A DNA stretch of 64,000 nucleotides. Source: Hominifimenecus microfluidus. Lineage in GTDB: Bacteria > Bacillota > Clostridia > Lachnospirales > Lachnospiraceae. The position numbers and the translations under genes are program-made. The notes beneath the pieces were generated by a model that did no database searches, had not been told where the DNA came from, and saw only the letters and a list, made by a program, of their open reading frames with translations. Shown piece by piece: positions 18,701 through 26,186 of this stretch (position 1 is its first letter; every line of letters starts with the position of its first letter). The stretch is taken from NCBI GenBank assembly GCA_020687485.1, contig JAJEQR010000015.1:1-64000 (forward strand). The letters run 5' to 3'.

Positions 18701-19285
18701 TACCATATCATTCAGGTCATCGTAATCCCATACTTCGATCTTCTGCAGCTCATGAGATGTACGGAAGCCATCGAAGAAGTTCAGTACCGGAACCTTGCCC
18801 TTGATTGCTGCGCAATGAGCAACTGCAGTCAGGTCCATAACTTCCTGTACGCTGGATTCGCAGAGCATTGCAAAACCGGTCTGACGACAGGCATATACGT
18901 CAGAATGATCACCGAAAATGGAAAGTGCGTGACTGGCCAGTGCACGTGCGGATACATCGATAACACAGGGCAGCTGCTCGCCGGCAATCTTGTACATATT
19001 GGGAATCATCAGCAGAAGTCCCTGAGAAGCGGTGTAGGTGGTTGTCAGGGCACCTGCTGCCAGGGAACCGTGCACAGCACCTGCTGCACCTGCTTCAGAC
19101 TGCATCTCTACAATCTTAACGGTCTGACCGAAGATGTTCTTTCTGCCTTCTGTAGCCCAGGTGTCTGCTACTTCTGCCATAACGGAAGAAGGAGTGATCG
19201 GATAGATAGCTGCCACGTCCGTGTATGCGTATGATACATGGGAAGCGGCGTTATTGCCATCCATGGTTTTCATTTTTCTTGCCAT
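15764..19285 (-). CDS. nifJ: Pyruvate:ferredoxin (flavodoxin) oxidoreductase
   Basis: 1173 residues, the normal single-chain length. Oxidises pyruvate to acetyl-CoA and CO2 and reduces ferredoxin. Visible parts in order: N-terminal pyrimidine-binding domain, NFFDGFRTSHE, two 4Fe-4S motifs near 690-710 (CIQCNFCSYVCP) and 741-760 (CTGCGSCANVCP), the proximal-cluster Cys in GACAGCGETPY (about 815), and the thiamine diphosphate site GDGWAYDIGFGGVDHAL (about 965) with SNTGGQASKAT. AGGAGG precedes the ATG by 10 nt and it has a strong promoter of its own. It is the central catabolic enzyme linking to pta further along. Confidence 0.97.
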   Translation of the reverse strand: MARKMKTMDGNNAASHVSYAYTDVAAIYPITPSSVMAEVADTWATEGRKNIFGQTVKIVEMQSEAGAAGAVHGSLAAGALTTTYTASQGLLLMIPNMYKIAGEQLPCVIDVSARALASHALSIFGDHSDVYACRQTGFAMLCESSVQEVMDLTAVAHCAAIKGKVPVLNFFDGFRTSHELQKIEVWDYDDLNDMVDHDAIDAFRKHALNPNHPCQRGSAQNPDIFFQAREACNPYYDAFPGIVEEYMNKVNEKIGTNYKLFNYHGAPDAEHVIIAMGSVCETIDETVEYLNAAGRKVGVVKVRLYRPFSAQHLIDAIPDTVKQISVLDRTKEPGALGEPLYLDVVAALKDSKFHDVPVFTGRYGLGSKDTTPGQIIAVYNNTEKKHFTIGIVDDVTNLSLEIGENPVTTPASTISCKFWGLGADGTVGANKNSIKIIGDHTDMYAQAYFEYDSKKSGGLTISHLRFGKDPIKSTYFISQSNFTACHNPSYVRKYDMVQEVVDGGSFLLNCPWDMEGLEKNLPGQMKRYIAEHNINFYTIDGIKLGKEIGLGGRINTILQAAFFVISGVIPKEDAIKYMKDAATKSYGRKGEHIVKMNHDAIDAGAEAFVKVEVPESWKNAPDEDLTTKATGDRQDVVDFVNNIQKPINAHNGQNLPVSAFKDYVDGSTPSGAAAYEKRGIAVDVPEWNPENCIQCNFCSYVCPHACIRPVALTEEEAAKAPEGMKMAPMTGLAGYKFAMTVSALDCTGCGSCANVCPGKKGAKALAMTSLESNLAEQVSFDWAQTLPEKEEVYAKFKPTTVKGSQFKQPLLEYSGACAGCGETPYAKLMTQLFGDRMYIANATGCSSIWGNSSPSTPYTVNKKGQGPAWSNSLFEDNAEFGLGMQLAQTALRGGLKSKLEAIAEKTDSEDIKTAIANYMDTYENGVENGPATTALVAALTACGCEAAQEVLKDKDFLAKKSQWILGGDGWAYDIGFGGVDHALASGRDINILVFDTEVYSNTGGQASKATNVGAVAQFAAGGKDVKQKDLAAIAMSYGYVYVAQVAMGADYNQTIKAFVEAESYNGPSLIIAYAPCITHGIKAGMSKAQTEEKNAVAAGYWHTFRFDPRLEKPFQLDSKAPTASYQDFIKGEVRYTSLALKNPERAEKLFAKSEANAKAKYEHLQKLVEVYDK

Positions 19286-19342
19286 AAATCTTTTTCCTCC
19301 TAAAGATTAGATTTATATAAGTTACTTGAACTATCATCATTC

Positions 19343-19370
19343 ATTATATACGATGAAATCAAAAAGTCAA
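19343..19370 (-). promoter_or_regulatory. Promoter of PFOR
   Basis: On the minus strand TTGACT (19370-19365), 16-bp spacer, TATAAT (19348-19343). It lies about 58 bp before the ATG. Confidence 0.8.
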
Positions 19371-19470
19371 ATATAATAATGGCGATTCTAGTAAAAAAAA
19401 AGTGAAATGTGTGTGTGTGTTTAAGAAATTACCCGAAATCCGTCTTTTTCCGCATTTCTGAAGATGCGGA

Positions 19471-19499
19471 TTGTCATTTTTCACCGGATGCGTTACAAT
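19471..19499 (+). promoter_or_regulatory. Promoter of the small membrane protein gene
   Basis: TTGTCA (19471-19476), 17-bp spacer, TACAAT (19494-19499). A hairpin CCGCAT...ATGCGG (19450-19469) lies just upstream. Confidence 0.65.
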
Positions 19500-19553
19500 T
19501 AAAAAAGTATTTGCCGGAAGTTTCGGTATTTTTGACTTTCAGGAGGTTTTCCT

Positions 19554-19799
19554 ATGAAGAAGAAACGTATCCTTGCCTGGATCTGTATTCTGTTTCTGGT
19601 CGGTATGTATGTTACCGACTTTGTTCTCGCTCTGATCGGGAGTGATCTGGCACGCAATATGCTAATGGCATCCTGCATCTGCACAATCCTGATTCCTATC
19701 GTGCTCTACGGGGTTGTGACTGCCTTCGGGGGACGTGGACGCGATCCCGAGATCCCGGACAACGACAAGGACAAGGACGAGGATTCCACCAAGTCCTGA
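19554..19799 (+). CDS. Small two-helix membrane protein
   Basis: 81 residues. Two hydrophobic helices (about 6-29 and 35-58) are separated by GSDLARN, followed by a charged tail RGRDPEIPDNDKDKDEDS. CAGGAGG lies 8 nt before the ATG. I do not recognise a family. It is alone, has its own promoter, and its stop codon is directly followed by the 39-bp tandem repeats. Confidence 0.7.
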   Translation: MKKKRILAWICILFLVGMYVTDFVLALIGSDLARNMLMASCICTILIPIVLYGVVTAFGGRGRDPEIPDNDKDKDEDSTKS

Positions 19800-19955
19800 T
19801 CTGGGGCAGGCTTCCTGCGGATGTCCTCGAAGCACTACTCTGAGACAACCTTTCTGGGGATATCCTCTACACGCTACCCTGATACAAGCTTTTTGGGGGT
19901 GTCCTCGAAGTTTTACTCTAAAACAAGTTTTCGGCTGGATGCATCGGAAAACGAG
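19800..19955. repeat. Four degenerate 39-bp tandem repeats
   Basis: Units at 19800-19838, 19839-19877, 19878-19916 and 19917-19955 share TCTG..ACAA..TTT.TGGGG.T.TCCTC and end in TAC (the fourth is the most diverged). The period of 13 codons keeps one plus-strand frame open with the pattern L-x-Q-x-F-W-G-x-P-R-x-x-T, but no start or Shine-Dalgarno supports translation. Confidence 0.7.
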
Positions 19956-20354
19956 CGTTCAGACTATTCTGATGCCAAAATCCAAGGTTGATCAGACAAA
20001 AAACATTGGGAGTTTGTCCTCCTCTCTTACGCGATGCACAAATTCCGGAATTTAGAGTCAAAAAGGCCTCGATACATAGAACCCATCGTTTTCTCGATGT
20101 TTTTCTTTACTTCCGGCATCGGAACTGAGACTAAATTGCTTTTCCGATGTAATTCTCCGGGAAAAAGCCGCCCCTCTTCTACACGGACACATTGCGAGGC
20201 TTCCGAGTGCAGGGCTGCGCTAGCGATCGCCACAAAGCTTCATGTCTGAGCCCCCGAAGGGGGCGAGTCGAAGCGACTGGCGATTAATAGGCGCGCGGCC
20301 CGGAACCGGAAACGCAGCACCAGTGGCCGTGTGAAGACGGGTTCGGCTTGTCCC
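19956..20354. other. Non-coding mosaic region with GC-rich hairpins
   Basis: No gene supported. GCCCCC-GAA-GGGGGC (about 20251-20265) and AGTCG-AAG-CGACT (about 20266-20278) form adjacent hairpins, followed by GGCGCGCGGCCCGG. A minus-strand open frame of 68 codons (20027-20233) has no Shine-Dalgarno and unremarkable composition. The region between the two repeat arrays looks like inserted or decayed repetitive DNA. Confidence 0.5.
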
Positions 20355-20572
20355 GGAGCTTGCGCGGAGCCCTATGCAACGCTTGTGCTAATCTTCCACG
20401 GAAGTCAGTTTCCCCCGGTCTGTGCGGAGCCCCATGCAGCGCTTGTGGTAATCTTCCCCGGTAGCCTGTTTCCCCGGTCTGCGCGGAGCCCCATGCAACG
20501 CTTGTGCTAATCTTCCCCAGAAGTCAGTTTCCCCCAGTCTGCGCAGAGCCCCACGTAACGTCTGCAGAAATC
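20355..20572. repeat. 59-60-bp tandem repeats next to the aminotransferase stop
   Basis: The core GCGGAGCCC recurs at 20364, 20424, 20483 and (as GCAGAGCCC) 20543, so the period is 59-60 bp. Each unit also carries ATGCAACGCTTGTG and AATCTTCC. About three and a half copies run up to the aminotransferase stop codon at 20573. Confidence 0.8.
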
Positions 20573-21778
20573 CTACACGAAGACGTACTCCTTCATGCGC
20601 GCAAAGGCTTCTTTTACACGGCTGAGCGGCAGCGCCAGATTCATGCGGATGCTGTGCGGTCCCTGGAATTCACGTCCGTCCTGCCAGAGGATGCCGACAT
20701 TGTAGCCTGCGTTGAGCACCTCGTCCATGGTCTTATGATGCTTCTCACACCACTCCGTGCAATCCGCGAACAACATATACGTTCCCTGCGGACGCGCGGC
20801 AGTCACACCTTCCAGATTCTGCTCGATAAAATCACAGGCATACTTCGCATTCTCCTGCAGAACCGTACACAGCTCATCCAGCCACTCGGCGCCGGTCTCC
20901 GAATAACCGCCCATCAGCGCATACATAGACATCAGATTCAGCGTATTGTACTGCGTCAGGCTGCCCTCCTTGTCCATCCGATCGCGAAGCCATGGATTAT
21001 AGACAATGCGGTACGCGCCTACCATACCAGCCAAATTGAAGGTCTTCGATGGCGCATAGAACGCAATCGTGCGCATCTTCGCGTCCTCGGAAACCGACTG
21101 TGTCGGGATATGATGATACCCCGGATGAATCAGATCCGACCAGATTTCATCGGAAATCACATACACATTATGCCTCTGGTAGACTTCCATGGCCTTCTCG
21201 ATCTCCCAGCGCTCCCATACTCGGCCGGTCGGATTGTGTGGAGAGCAGAAAACCGCCGCATGAATGTGGTTCTCCTTGATCTTTCTCTCCATATCTTCAA
21301 AATCCATCCGCCAGATGCCCTGCTCGTCTCGATACATCGGGCTGTGTACAATCTTGTATCCCGCGTTATTCAGGTGGTTTGCGAATCCTACGTATGTCGG
21401 GGAATTGATCAGCACCTTGTCTCCCATGGAGCAAAGTACACGCATCGCACAACCAAGACCGCCAAGCACACCGTTCTCATAACCAATTTTCTCTCTGGTC
21501 AGCCCTTCCACGTGATTCCGCTCCAACTGCCAGCGAATGATGCTCTTATAATACTCATCGCGCGGTGGGAAGTAACCGTACAGCGGATTCTTCGCGCGCT
21601 CGATCATGGCCTGCGGAATCGACGGCGCTGTCGCGAAGTTCATATCTGCGATCCACATCGGGATCTGGTCGAAACCTTCCTGGAGCACGGCTCCGTTGTG
21701 GTAGAAATGATCCGCCTCATCGATAGCAACAGCATCCTTTCCTCTTCGATCATAGACCGTAGTAAAATCATATTTCAT
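20573..21778 (-). CDS. MalY/PatB-family PLP-dependent C-S lyase or aminotransferase
   Basis: 401 residues from the ATG at 21778, which has AAGGAG 9 nt upstream; the longer frame to 21838 has no such site. Fold-type I aminotransferase with WIADMNF near the N-terminus, SPHNPTGR, SDEIWSDL and the PLP-binding Lys in YAPSKTFNLAG. MalY/PatB members cleave cystathionine or cysteine to pyruvate, ammonia and a thiol. Specificity is not readable. Tandem repeats begin directly after its stop. Confidence 0.88.
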   Translation of the reverse strand: MKYDFTTVYDRRGKDAVAIDEADHFYHNGAVLQEGFDQIPMWIADMNFATAPSIPQAMIERAKNPLYGYFPPRDEYYKSIIRWQLERNHVEGLTREKIGYENGVLGGLGCAMRVLCSMGDKVLINSPTYVGFANHLNNAGYKIVHSPMYRDEQGIWRMDFEDMERKIKENHIHAAVFCSPHNPTGRVWERWEIEKAMEVYQRHNVYVISDEIWSDLIHPGYHHIPTQSVSEDAKMRTIAFYAPSKTFNLAGMVGAYRIVYNPWLRDRMDKEGSLTQYNTLNLMSMYALMGGYSETGAEWLDELCTVLQENAKYACDFIEQNLEGVTAARPQGTYMLFADCTEWCEKHHKTMDEVLNAGYNVGILWQDGREFQGPHSIRMNLALPLSRVKEAFARMKEYVFV

Positions 21779-21918
21779 CTTCTGCCTCTCCTTTTCATGA
21801 CCCCTGCACATTATCGTCAGGTCTGAATTTTGCCACATGACAGGAAAAGAACAGAAATCCGCTCACACGAATCCTGTTCTCTTACCTGCGTATCCGGGGT
21901 ATTCCCGAATGCTTTTAT

Positions 21919-23193
21919 TTATCTGTGAATAATGTCCTCTCTTCCGGGACCATTGCTTACCATGCTGATATGAACACCAAGTTCCTGCTCAATCGTCTCT
22001 ACATAGTTGCGGCAGTTCTCCGGGAGATCCTCGTAGTTGCGGATACCGCGGATATCACACTTCCAGCCCGGAAGCACCTTCCATACGGGCTTCGCACGCA
22101 TCAGCTTCTCGGTAGCCGGGAAGTCCTTCTCGATCTTGCCGTCGATCTCATAGCCAACGCAGATCGGGATCTCGTCCAGGTAGCCCAGAGCATCAACAAC
22201 GGTGAGAACCACCTCCGTTGCGCCCTGGATGCGGCAGCCGTAGCGGCTTGCTACGCAGTCGAGCCAGCCGACGCGACGGGGACGTCCGGTCGTTGCGCCG
22301 TACTCGCCCTTATCGCCGCCGCGCTTGCGCAGCTCTTCTGCTTCCTCGTCAAAGATCTCGCTGACGAATGCGCCTGCGCCTACTGCGCTGGAGTATGCCT
22401 TTACTACTACAGTGATATTCTTAATTTCATACGGGGGGATACCTGCGCCAATTGCGCCGTAGGCCGCCAGTGTAGAGGAAGAAGTAACCATCGGATAAAT
22501 ACCATGATCCGGATCCTTCATGGAGCCAAGCTGACCCTCTAACAGGATGTTCTTGCCTTCCCTAAGAGCCTCATGCAGATATGCGGAAGTATCGCATACG
22601 TAAGGAGCGATCATATCGCGGTACTCTGCCAGAGTCTTCATGATCTCGTCTGCGTCCAGCAGCGGCTTGTGATAGAGATGCTCCAGCATCACGTTCTTCA
22701 GCAGGCAGATCTTCTCAACCCTCTCACGAAGAACTTCCGTGTTAAACAGTTCGCTTACCTGAATACCGATCTTCGCATACTTGTCCGAATAGAACGGAGC
22801 GATACCGGACTTGGTGGAGCCGAAGGAATGTCCGCCTAGTCTCTCCTCCTCGTACTGATCGAACAGTACATGATAGGGCATCAGGATCTGTGCACGGTCA
22901 GATACCAGGATGCGGGGCTTCGGTACCCCGGCTTCCACCAGGCTGTTGAGTTCATTTACAAAATACGGAATATTCAATGCGACGCCATTACCAATGATGC
23001 TTGTGGTGTGATGATAGAATACACCAGAGGGCAGCAGGTGCAGTGCGAAACGACCGTACTCATTGATAATCGTATGACCGGCGTTGCTTCCGCCCTGGAA
23101 ACGGATGATGATGTCCGACTCCTTGGCCAGCATGTCTGTAACCTTACCTTTACCCTCGTCGCCCCAGTTGGCGCCAACGATAGCTCTTACCAT
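21919..23193 (-). CDS. purA: Adenylosuccinate synthetase
   Basis: 424 residues. GTP-dependent ligation of IMP and aspartate, the first step to AMP. GDEGKGK (11-17) forms the P-loop-like GTP site with the catalytic Asp, then GGSNAGHT (IMP binding) and TTGRPRRVGWLDCVASRYG. AGGAGG lies close before the ATG. The 5' leader contains a perfect hairpin (GGATGCGG/CCGCATCC). Its promoter is back-to-back with that of an XRE regulator. Confidence 0.97.
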   Translation of the reverse strand: MVRAIVGANWGDEGKGKVTDMLAKESDIIIRFQGGSNAGHTIINEYGRFALHLLPSGVFYHHTTSIIGNGVALNIPYFVNELNSLVEAGVPKPRILVSDRAQILMPYHVLFDQYEEERLGGHSFGSTKSGIAPFYSDKYAKIGIQVSELFNTEVLRERVEKICLLKNVMLEHLYHKPLLDADEIMKTLAEYRDMIAPYVCDTSAYLHEALREGKNILLEGQLGSMKDPDHGIYPMVTSSSTLAAYGAIGAGIPPYEIKNITVVVKAYSSAVGAGAFVSEIFDEEAEELRKRGGDKGEYGATTGRPRRVGWLDCVASRYGCRIQGATEVVLTVVDALGYLDEIPICVGYEIDGKIEKDFPATEKLMRAKPVWKVLPGWKCDIRGIRNYEDLPENCRNYVETIEQELGVHISMVSNGPGREDIIHR

Positions 23194-23219
23194 AGTTTTA
23201 TCCTCCTAAAAGCTGTGCC

Positions 23220-23241
23220 GGATGCGGAAGGAGCCGCATCC
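23220..23241 (-). promoter_or_regulatory. Hairpin in the purA leader
   Basis: GGATGCGG, loop AAGGAG (read on +), CCGCATCC. Eight perfect pairs between promoter and Shine-Dalgarno of purA. No purine-riboswitch core sequence is present, so it is more likely a stabiliser or regulatory stem. Confidence 0.5.
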
Positions 23242-23269
23242 TCTGTGAATAAGCAGGCACTCTGCATAC

Positions 23270-23305
23270 ATAGTTAACTATATACGAATCTGTGCAGAAA
23301 ATCAA
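23270..23305 (-). promoter_or_regulatory. purA promoter with palindromic operator-like -10
   Basis: On the minus strand TTGATT (23305-23300), 17-bp spacer, TATAGT (23282-23277). The 12-bp palindrome ATAGTTAACTAT (23270-23281) covers the -10. Confidence 0.7.
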
Positions 23306-23312
23306 GTACCGG

Positions 23313-23341
23313 TTGACTTTTCTTTCTGCAGATGTTATTAT
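23313..23341 (+). promoter_or_regulatory. Promoter of the XRE regulator
   Basis: TTGACT (23313-23318), 17-bp spacer, TATTAT (23336-23341). Its -35 lies 7 bp from the -35 of purA. Both -35 elements sit inside the inverted repeat TGCAGAAA (23293-23300) / TTTCTGCA (23323-23330). Confidence 0.65.
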
Positions 23342-23495
23342 TATGTCATCTGTAGTCCCGCTTTATTTCCGGCACTCGCCGGGTTCTTCTTCTTTTTTCT
23401 TTCTGCGGGCCGCATTTCATTGTATTTTCAATGATTCCAGCATATGAATCCGGATCTTTATTTTTCGGTTTTCCAGTATCAAAGGGGGTTTTCTT

Positions 23496-23924
23496 TTGGA
23501 ACTTACAAGACTGCGGTTTCTTCGCCGCAAAATTAATGAAAATCAGAGTACAACTGCCGCGCATCTGAATATTTCCCGGGAAGCGTATTCTATGTATGAG
23601 AACGGACACCGGCAGCCGTCTGCGGAGACACTGGCTTCCATGGCCCGTTACCACCACGTCAGCGTAGATTATCTTCTGGGGATTACGGATATTCCGAATT
23701 CTCTGGACGGTCTCCATGCGAAGGAACAGTATATTCTCTCCTACCTGCCGTATCTGGATGAGTATATGAAGGATTTTATTATATCCATCATACGCTTCGA
23801 TCCTTATATTGAGAAGCGTCGTCTGGATGCAATCGGAAGAGAGGCGGGGAATGAAAATATACCTTCTGAAAAAAGTCCGGAAGAAACTGCCAACTTCAGC
23901 AAGCATATAGAAAAAAGTAAGTAA
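23496..23924 (+). CDS. XRE-family helix-turn-helix transcriptional regulator
   Basis: 142 residues, TTG start with AAAGGGGG 7 nt upstream. HTH_3 domain at about 5-63: LRFLRRKINENQSTTA, HLNISREAYSMYENG as the recognition part, and RYHHVSVDYLLGI, all typical of phage- and SinR-like repressors. The C-terminal half is helical and then charged. The stop codon lies inside a repetitive inverted-repeat element, so the C-terminal end may have been altered by an insertion. It may bind the inverted repeat between its own and the purA promoter. Confidence 0.87.
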   Translation: MELTRLRFLRRKINENQSTTAAHLNISREAYSMYENGHRQPSAETLASMARYHHVSVDYLLGITDIPNSLDGLHAKEQYILSYLPYLDEYMKDFIISIIRFDPYIEKRRLDAIGREAGNENIPSEKSPEETANFSKHIEKSK

Positions 23925-23993
23925 CTATTCTGAGAAGAGAAACCACAGCGAGATGTAGCGTAAGCGAAATTGAGCCGGTTCTTAAATAGTTAC
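23921..23993. repeat. MITE-like imperfect inverted repeat
   Basis: GTAACTATT (23921-23929) opens and AAATAGTTAC (about 23984-23993) closes a 73-bp element, with AACC/GGTT pairing further in and the centre CACAGCGAGATGTAGCGTAA. The XRE stop codon lies in its left arm. I recall similar short hairpin repeats between Lachnospiraceae genes, but cannot verify this. Confidence 0.55.
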
Positions 23994-24030
23994 AAAAATT
24001 TGAGCGAACGGCAGGACGGCACGAAAGAAC

Positions 24031-24070
24031 GCGGCAGGAACTGGGGAGAAGTGATTCCTGGTTCCTGCCG
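24031..24070. terminator. Hairpin between convergent XRE and oxidoreductase genes
   Basis: CGGCAGGAAC pairs perfectly with GTTCCTGCCG around an 18-19-nt loop. A T-rich segment (GTATATTTTCTG) follows on the plus strand, and only a short one on minus. Confidence 0.6.
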
Positions 24071-24097
24071 GGTATATTTTCTGTACAGTTCTTATAT

Positions 24098-26044
24098 TTA
24101 GATATCTAGTGCGGCGTGATAGCCCTGGTAGGTTGCATTCGTGATTGTCGATGCACGGACGCAGTCGCCGATTACAGATACATAGGGAGCAGCATCGATG
24201 AGTTCATCTACAACCTTACGGTTTGCACGCTGTCCCAGTGCACAGATGACGGAAGCTCCGCGCACGAATACCTCTTCACCGTCCTTATTCAGGCACTTTA
24301 CGCCTTCTGCCGTAACTTCCGAGCCGCGGAGTCCGGTCAGGATCTCCACGCTCTTCTCCAGCTCCGCCATGAGCAGCGGGCGATGTCTTACGTTCGCATC
24401 CGGAGCCAGCATATCACGCATCTCCACAATCTTTACCTTCTTGCCTTCCTGTGCGAGGTGCAGGGCACATTCGCAGCCGGCCAGCCCGCCGCCCAGTACA
24501 ACAACCTCGTCGCCGACTTTGTCCTTCTCCTTGTAGTAGTTGTTCACAACCACTACATTCGGTCCGGTCAGTCCAGGGATCGGCACGATCAGAGGAGTGG
24601 AGCCTGCCGCAATGATCAGTGCGTCCGGATGCTCCGCCTCTACCAGCTCCTTCGTGGCTTCGCAGTTCAGGCGGATCTCTACGCCGGACTTTATGGCATC
24701 CTGCGCGTAGGTACCGGTCAACTGATACATCTCATATTTAAAGGGGATTGCAGATTCACTCTTCAGGATACCGCCGAGCTCGCTCTCCTTCTCCATCAGG
24801 ATGACCTGATGGCCTCTCTTTGCCGCCGTCTTGGCTGCCATCAGTCCGCCAGGGCCGCCGCCTACTACTACGACTTTCTTCTTTACAGGCGCTGGCTGAA
24901 TCTCGTCGCCCTCGATCTCGCGTCCGATCACCGGATTCACGGTGCAGCGGCGGGTAAAGGTGTTCGCGCGCTCCGCCATGCAGGTAAAGCAGCGCAGGCA
25001 GTGTACAATCTCATCGTCTCTGCCTTCCATGACCTTGCGTGGCAGGTAAGGATCGGCTAGCAACGCGCGTCCCATGTATACGACGTCGGCCTTGCCGGAA
25101 GCAATGATCTCCTCCATCTGCGCCGGATCATTCAGTCCACCGAGCGTAGCGACCGGCTTCTTCACATGCTTCTTGATCTCTGCTGCCAGATATACGTTGC
25201 AGCCGTGCTCGCGGAACATGGAAGGATGCGTGTTGCCGAAGCCTCTCTGATAAGTTCCTGCGGATACATGGATCAGATCCACATATTCCTCCAGTTGCTT
25301 CGCGATCTCCACGCCGTCCATCAGATCATAGCCGCCCTCGAACAGCTCGGAACCGCTCATGCGCATCTCGATCGGGAAGCCGGGGCCTACAGCCGCGCGG
25401 ACACTCTGCAACACTTCCTTCGCCAGGCGGCAGCGGTTCTCCAGGCTTCCGCCGTACTCATCCGTACGCTTATTAAAGTACGGAGACAGGAACTGATTGA
25501 TCAGCCAGCCGTGACCGCAATGGATCATCAGCATCTCGAATCCGGCACGCTTTGCCTGACCGGCCACATAACCATAGGCCGCTACGATATCCGCAATCAT
25601 TTCCTTCGTGAGCGCCTTCACCGGAACACCGTCTGGGCGGGTTCCATCGGAAGCGCTCCACTGACAGAGGCTTCCCTTCTTGTTCTTATCCGCCATATAA
25701 GTACCCGCGTACATACCGGAATGGGAAAGCTCCAGACTGGGAATCGCGCCATGACGACGAATTGCATCCGCCGCATACGTGAAGCTGGGAAGGGATTCCG
25801 GAATCGACAGATCCAGATGATATGCCTGGGAACCATCCGTCTGCGGATGCACCATACATTCACTGACGGTTACGGCTGCCGCGCCTCCCTTGGCGCGCAG
25901 TTCATAGAAGGCTTTGGAGCCGGGGCCGATCGCGCCCTCATTCGTGATGTCGGTTCCGCCCATAGGCGCAGAACACATACGGTTGCGGAATACCACATTT
26001 CCGATCTGAATCGGACTGCTCAAATGCGGGAATTTTCTTTCCAT
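24098..26044 (-). CDS. NADH:flavin oxidoreductase, Old Yellow Enzyme family with Fe-S and NAD(P)/FAD domains
   Basis: 648 residues with the layout of 2,4-dienoyl-CoA reductase, BaiCD and trimethylamine dehydrogenase. An FMN-binding TIM barrel (1-330) has HCGHG at 175-179 and the DEYGGS loop. A 4Fe-4S site follows at about 345 (CLRCFTCM...RRC), then a pyridine-nucleotide/FAD module with VVVVGGGPGGL and VVVLGGGLAGCE. It reduces activated C=C bonds using NAD(P)H. In gut clostridia relatives act on bile acids, cinnamates or dienoyl-CoA, and the substrate here is unknown. A LysR regulator lies directly upstream on the same strand and probably controls it. Confidence 0.9.
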   Translation of the reverse strand: MERKFPHLSSPIQIGNVVFRNRMCSAPMGGTDITNEGAIGPGSKAFYELRAKGGAAAVTVSECMVHPQTDGSQAYHLDLSIPESLPSFTYAADAIRRHGAIPSLELSHSGMYAGTYMADKNKKGSLCQWSASDGTRPDGVPVKALTKEMIADIVAAYGYVAGQAKRAGFEMLMIHCGHGWLINQFLSPYFNKRTDEYGGSLENRCRLAKEVLQSVRAAVGPGFPIEMRMSGSELFEGGYDLMDGVEIAKQLEEYVDLIHVSAGTYQRGFGNTHPSMFREHGCNVYLAAEIKKHVKKPVATLGGLNDPAQMEEIIASGKADVVYMGRALLADPYLPRKVMEGRDDEIVHCLRCFTCMAERANTFTRRCTVNPVIGREIEGDEIQPAPVKKKVVVVGGGPGGLMAAKTAAKRGHQVILMEKESELGGILKSESAIPFKYEMYQLTGTYAQDAIKSGVEIRLNCEATKELVEAEHPDALIIAAGSTPLIVPIPGLTGPNVVVVNNYYKEKDKVGDEVVVLGGGLAGCECALHLAQEGKKVKIVEMRDMLAPDANVRHRPLLMAELEKSVEILTGLRGSEVTAEGVKCLNKDGEEVFVRGASVICALGQRANRKVVDELIDAAPYVSVIGDCVRASTITNATYQGYHAALDI

Positions 26045-26130
26045 AGTCAGAGTTCTCCTTTTGATTGTTATGCTGTATCATACCTGTTGTATATTTCCGG
26101 GAGAGTCCGGAGATCTTTATGTTAGTATAG

Positions 26131-26168
26131 CAAACAAAAGCTCCCGGGAATATCAACAATCCCGGGAG
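26131..26168 (-). terminator. Terminator of the LysR gene
   Basis: On the minus strand CTCCCGGGA, 10-nt loop, TCCCGGGAG, then CTTTTGTTTG. Nine perfect pairs. Confidence 0.85.
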
Positions 26169-26186
26169 AGCCTTCAACATTTTGTT

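Noticed and set aside
15611..19234. 1207-codon open frame on the plus strand opposite the PFOR gene
   Set aside because: It is the mirror of a highly expressed, codon-biased gene with clear Fe-S and thiamine motifs; the antisense product shows no domain and no ribosome site.
19735..20055. 106-codon gene made of the 39-bp repeats
   Set aside because: Begins at a GTG inside the preceding gene in another frame, without a ribosome site; kept only as a repeat with a coding-like period.
20027..20233. 68-codon minus-strand gene in the repeat region
   Set aside because: No ribosome site, no family resemblance, and it crosses repetitive non-coding DNA.
20355..20572. CRISPR array
   Set aside because: The 60-bp units are contiguous direct repeats with no unique spacers, and no cas gene is present.
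23194..23270. Purine riboswitch upstream of purA
   Set aside because: Only a perfect hairpin is present; the conserved three-way-junction core of purine or PRPP riboswitches is not seen.
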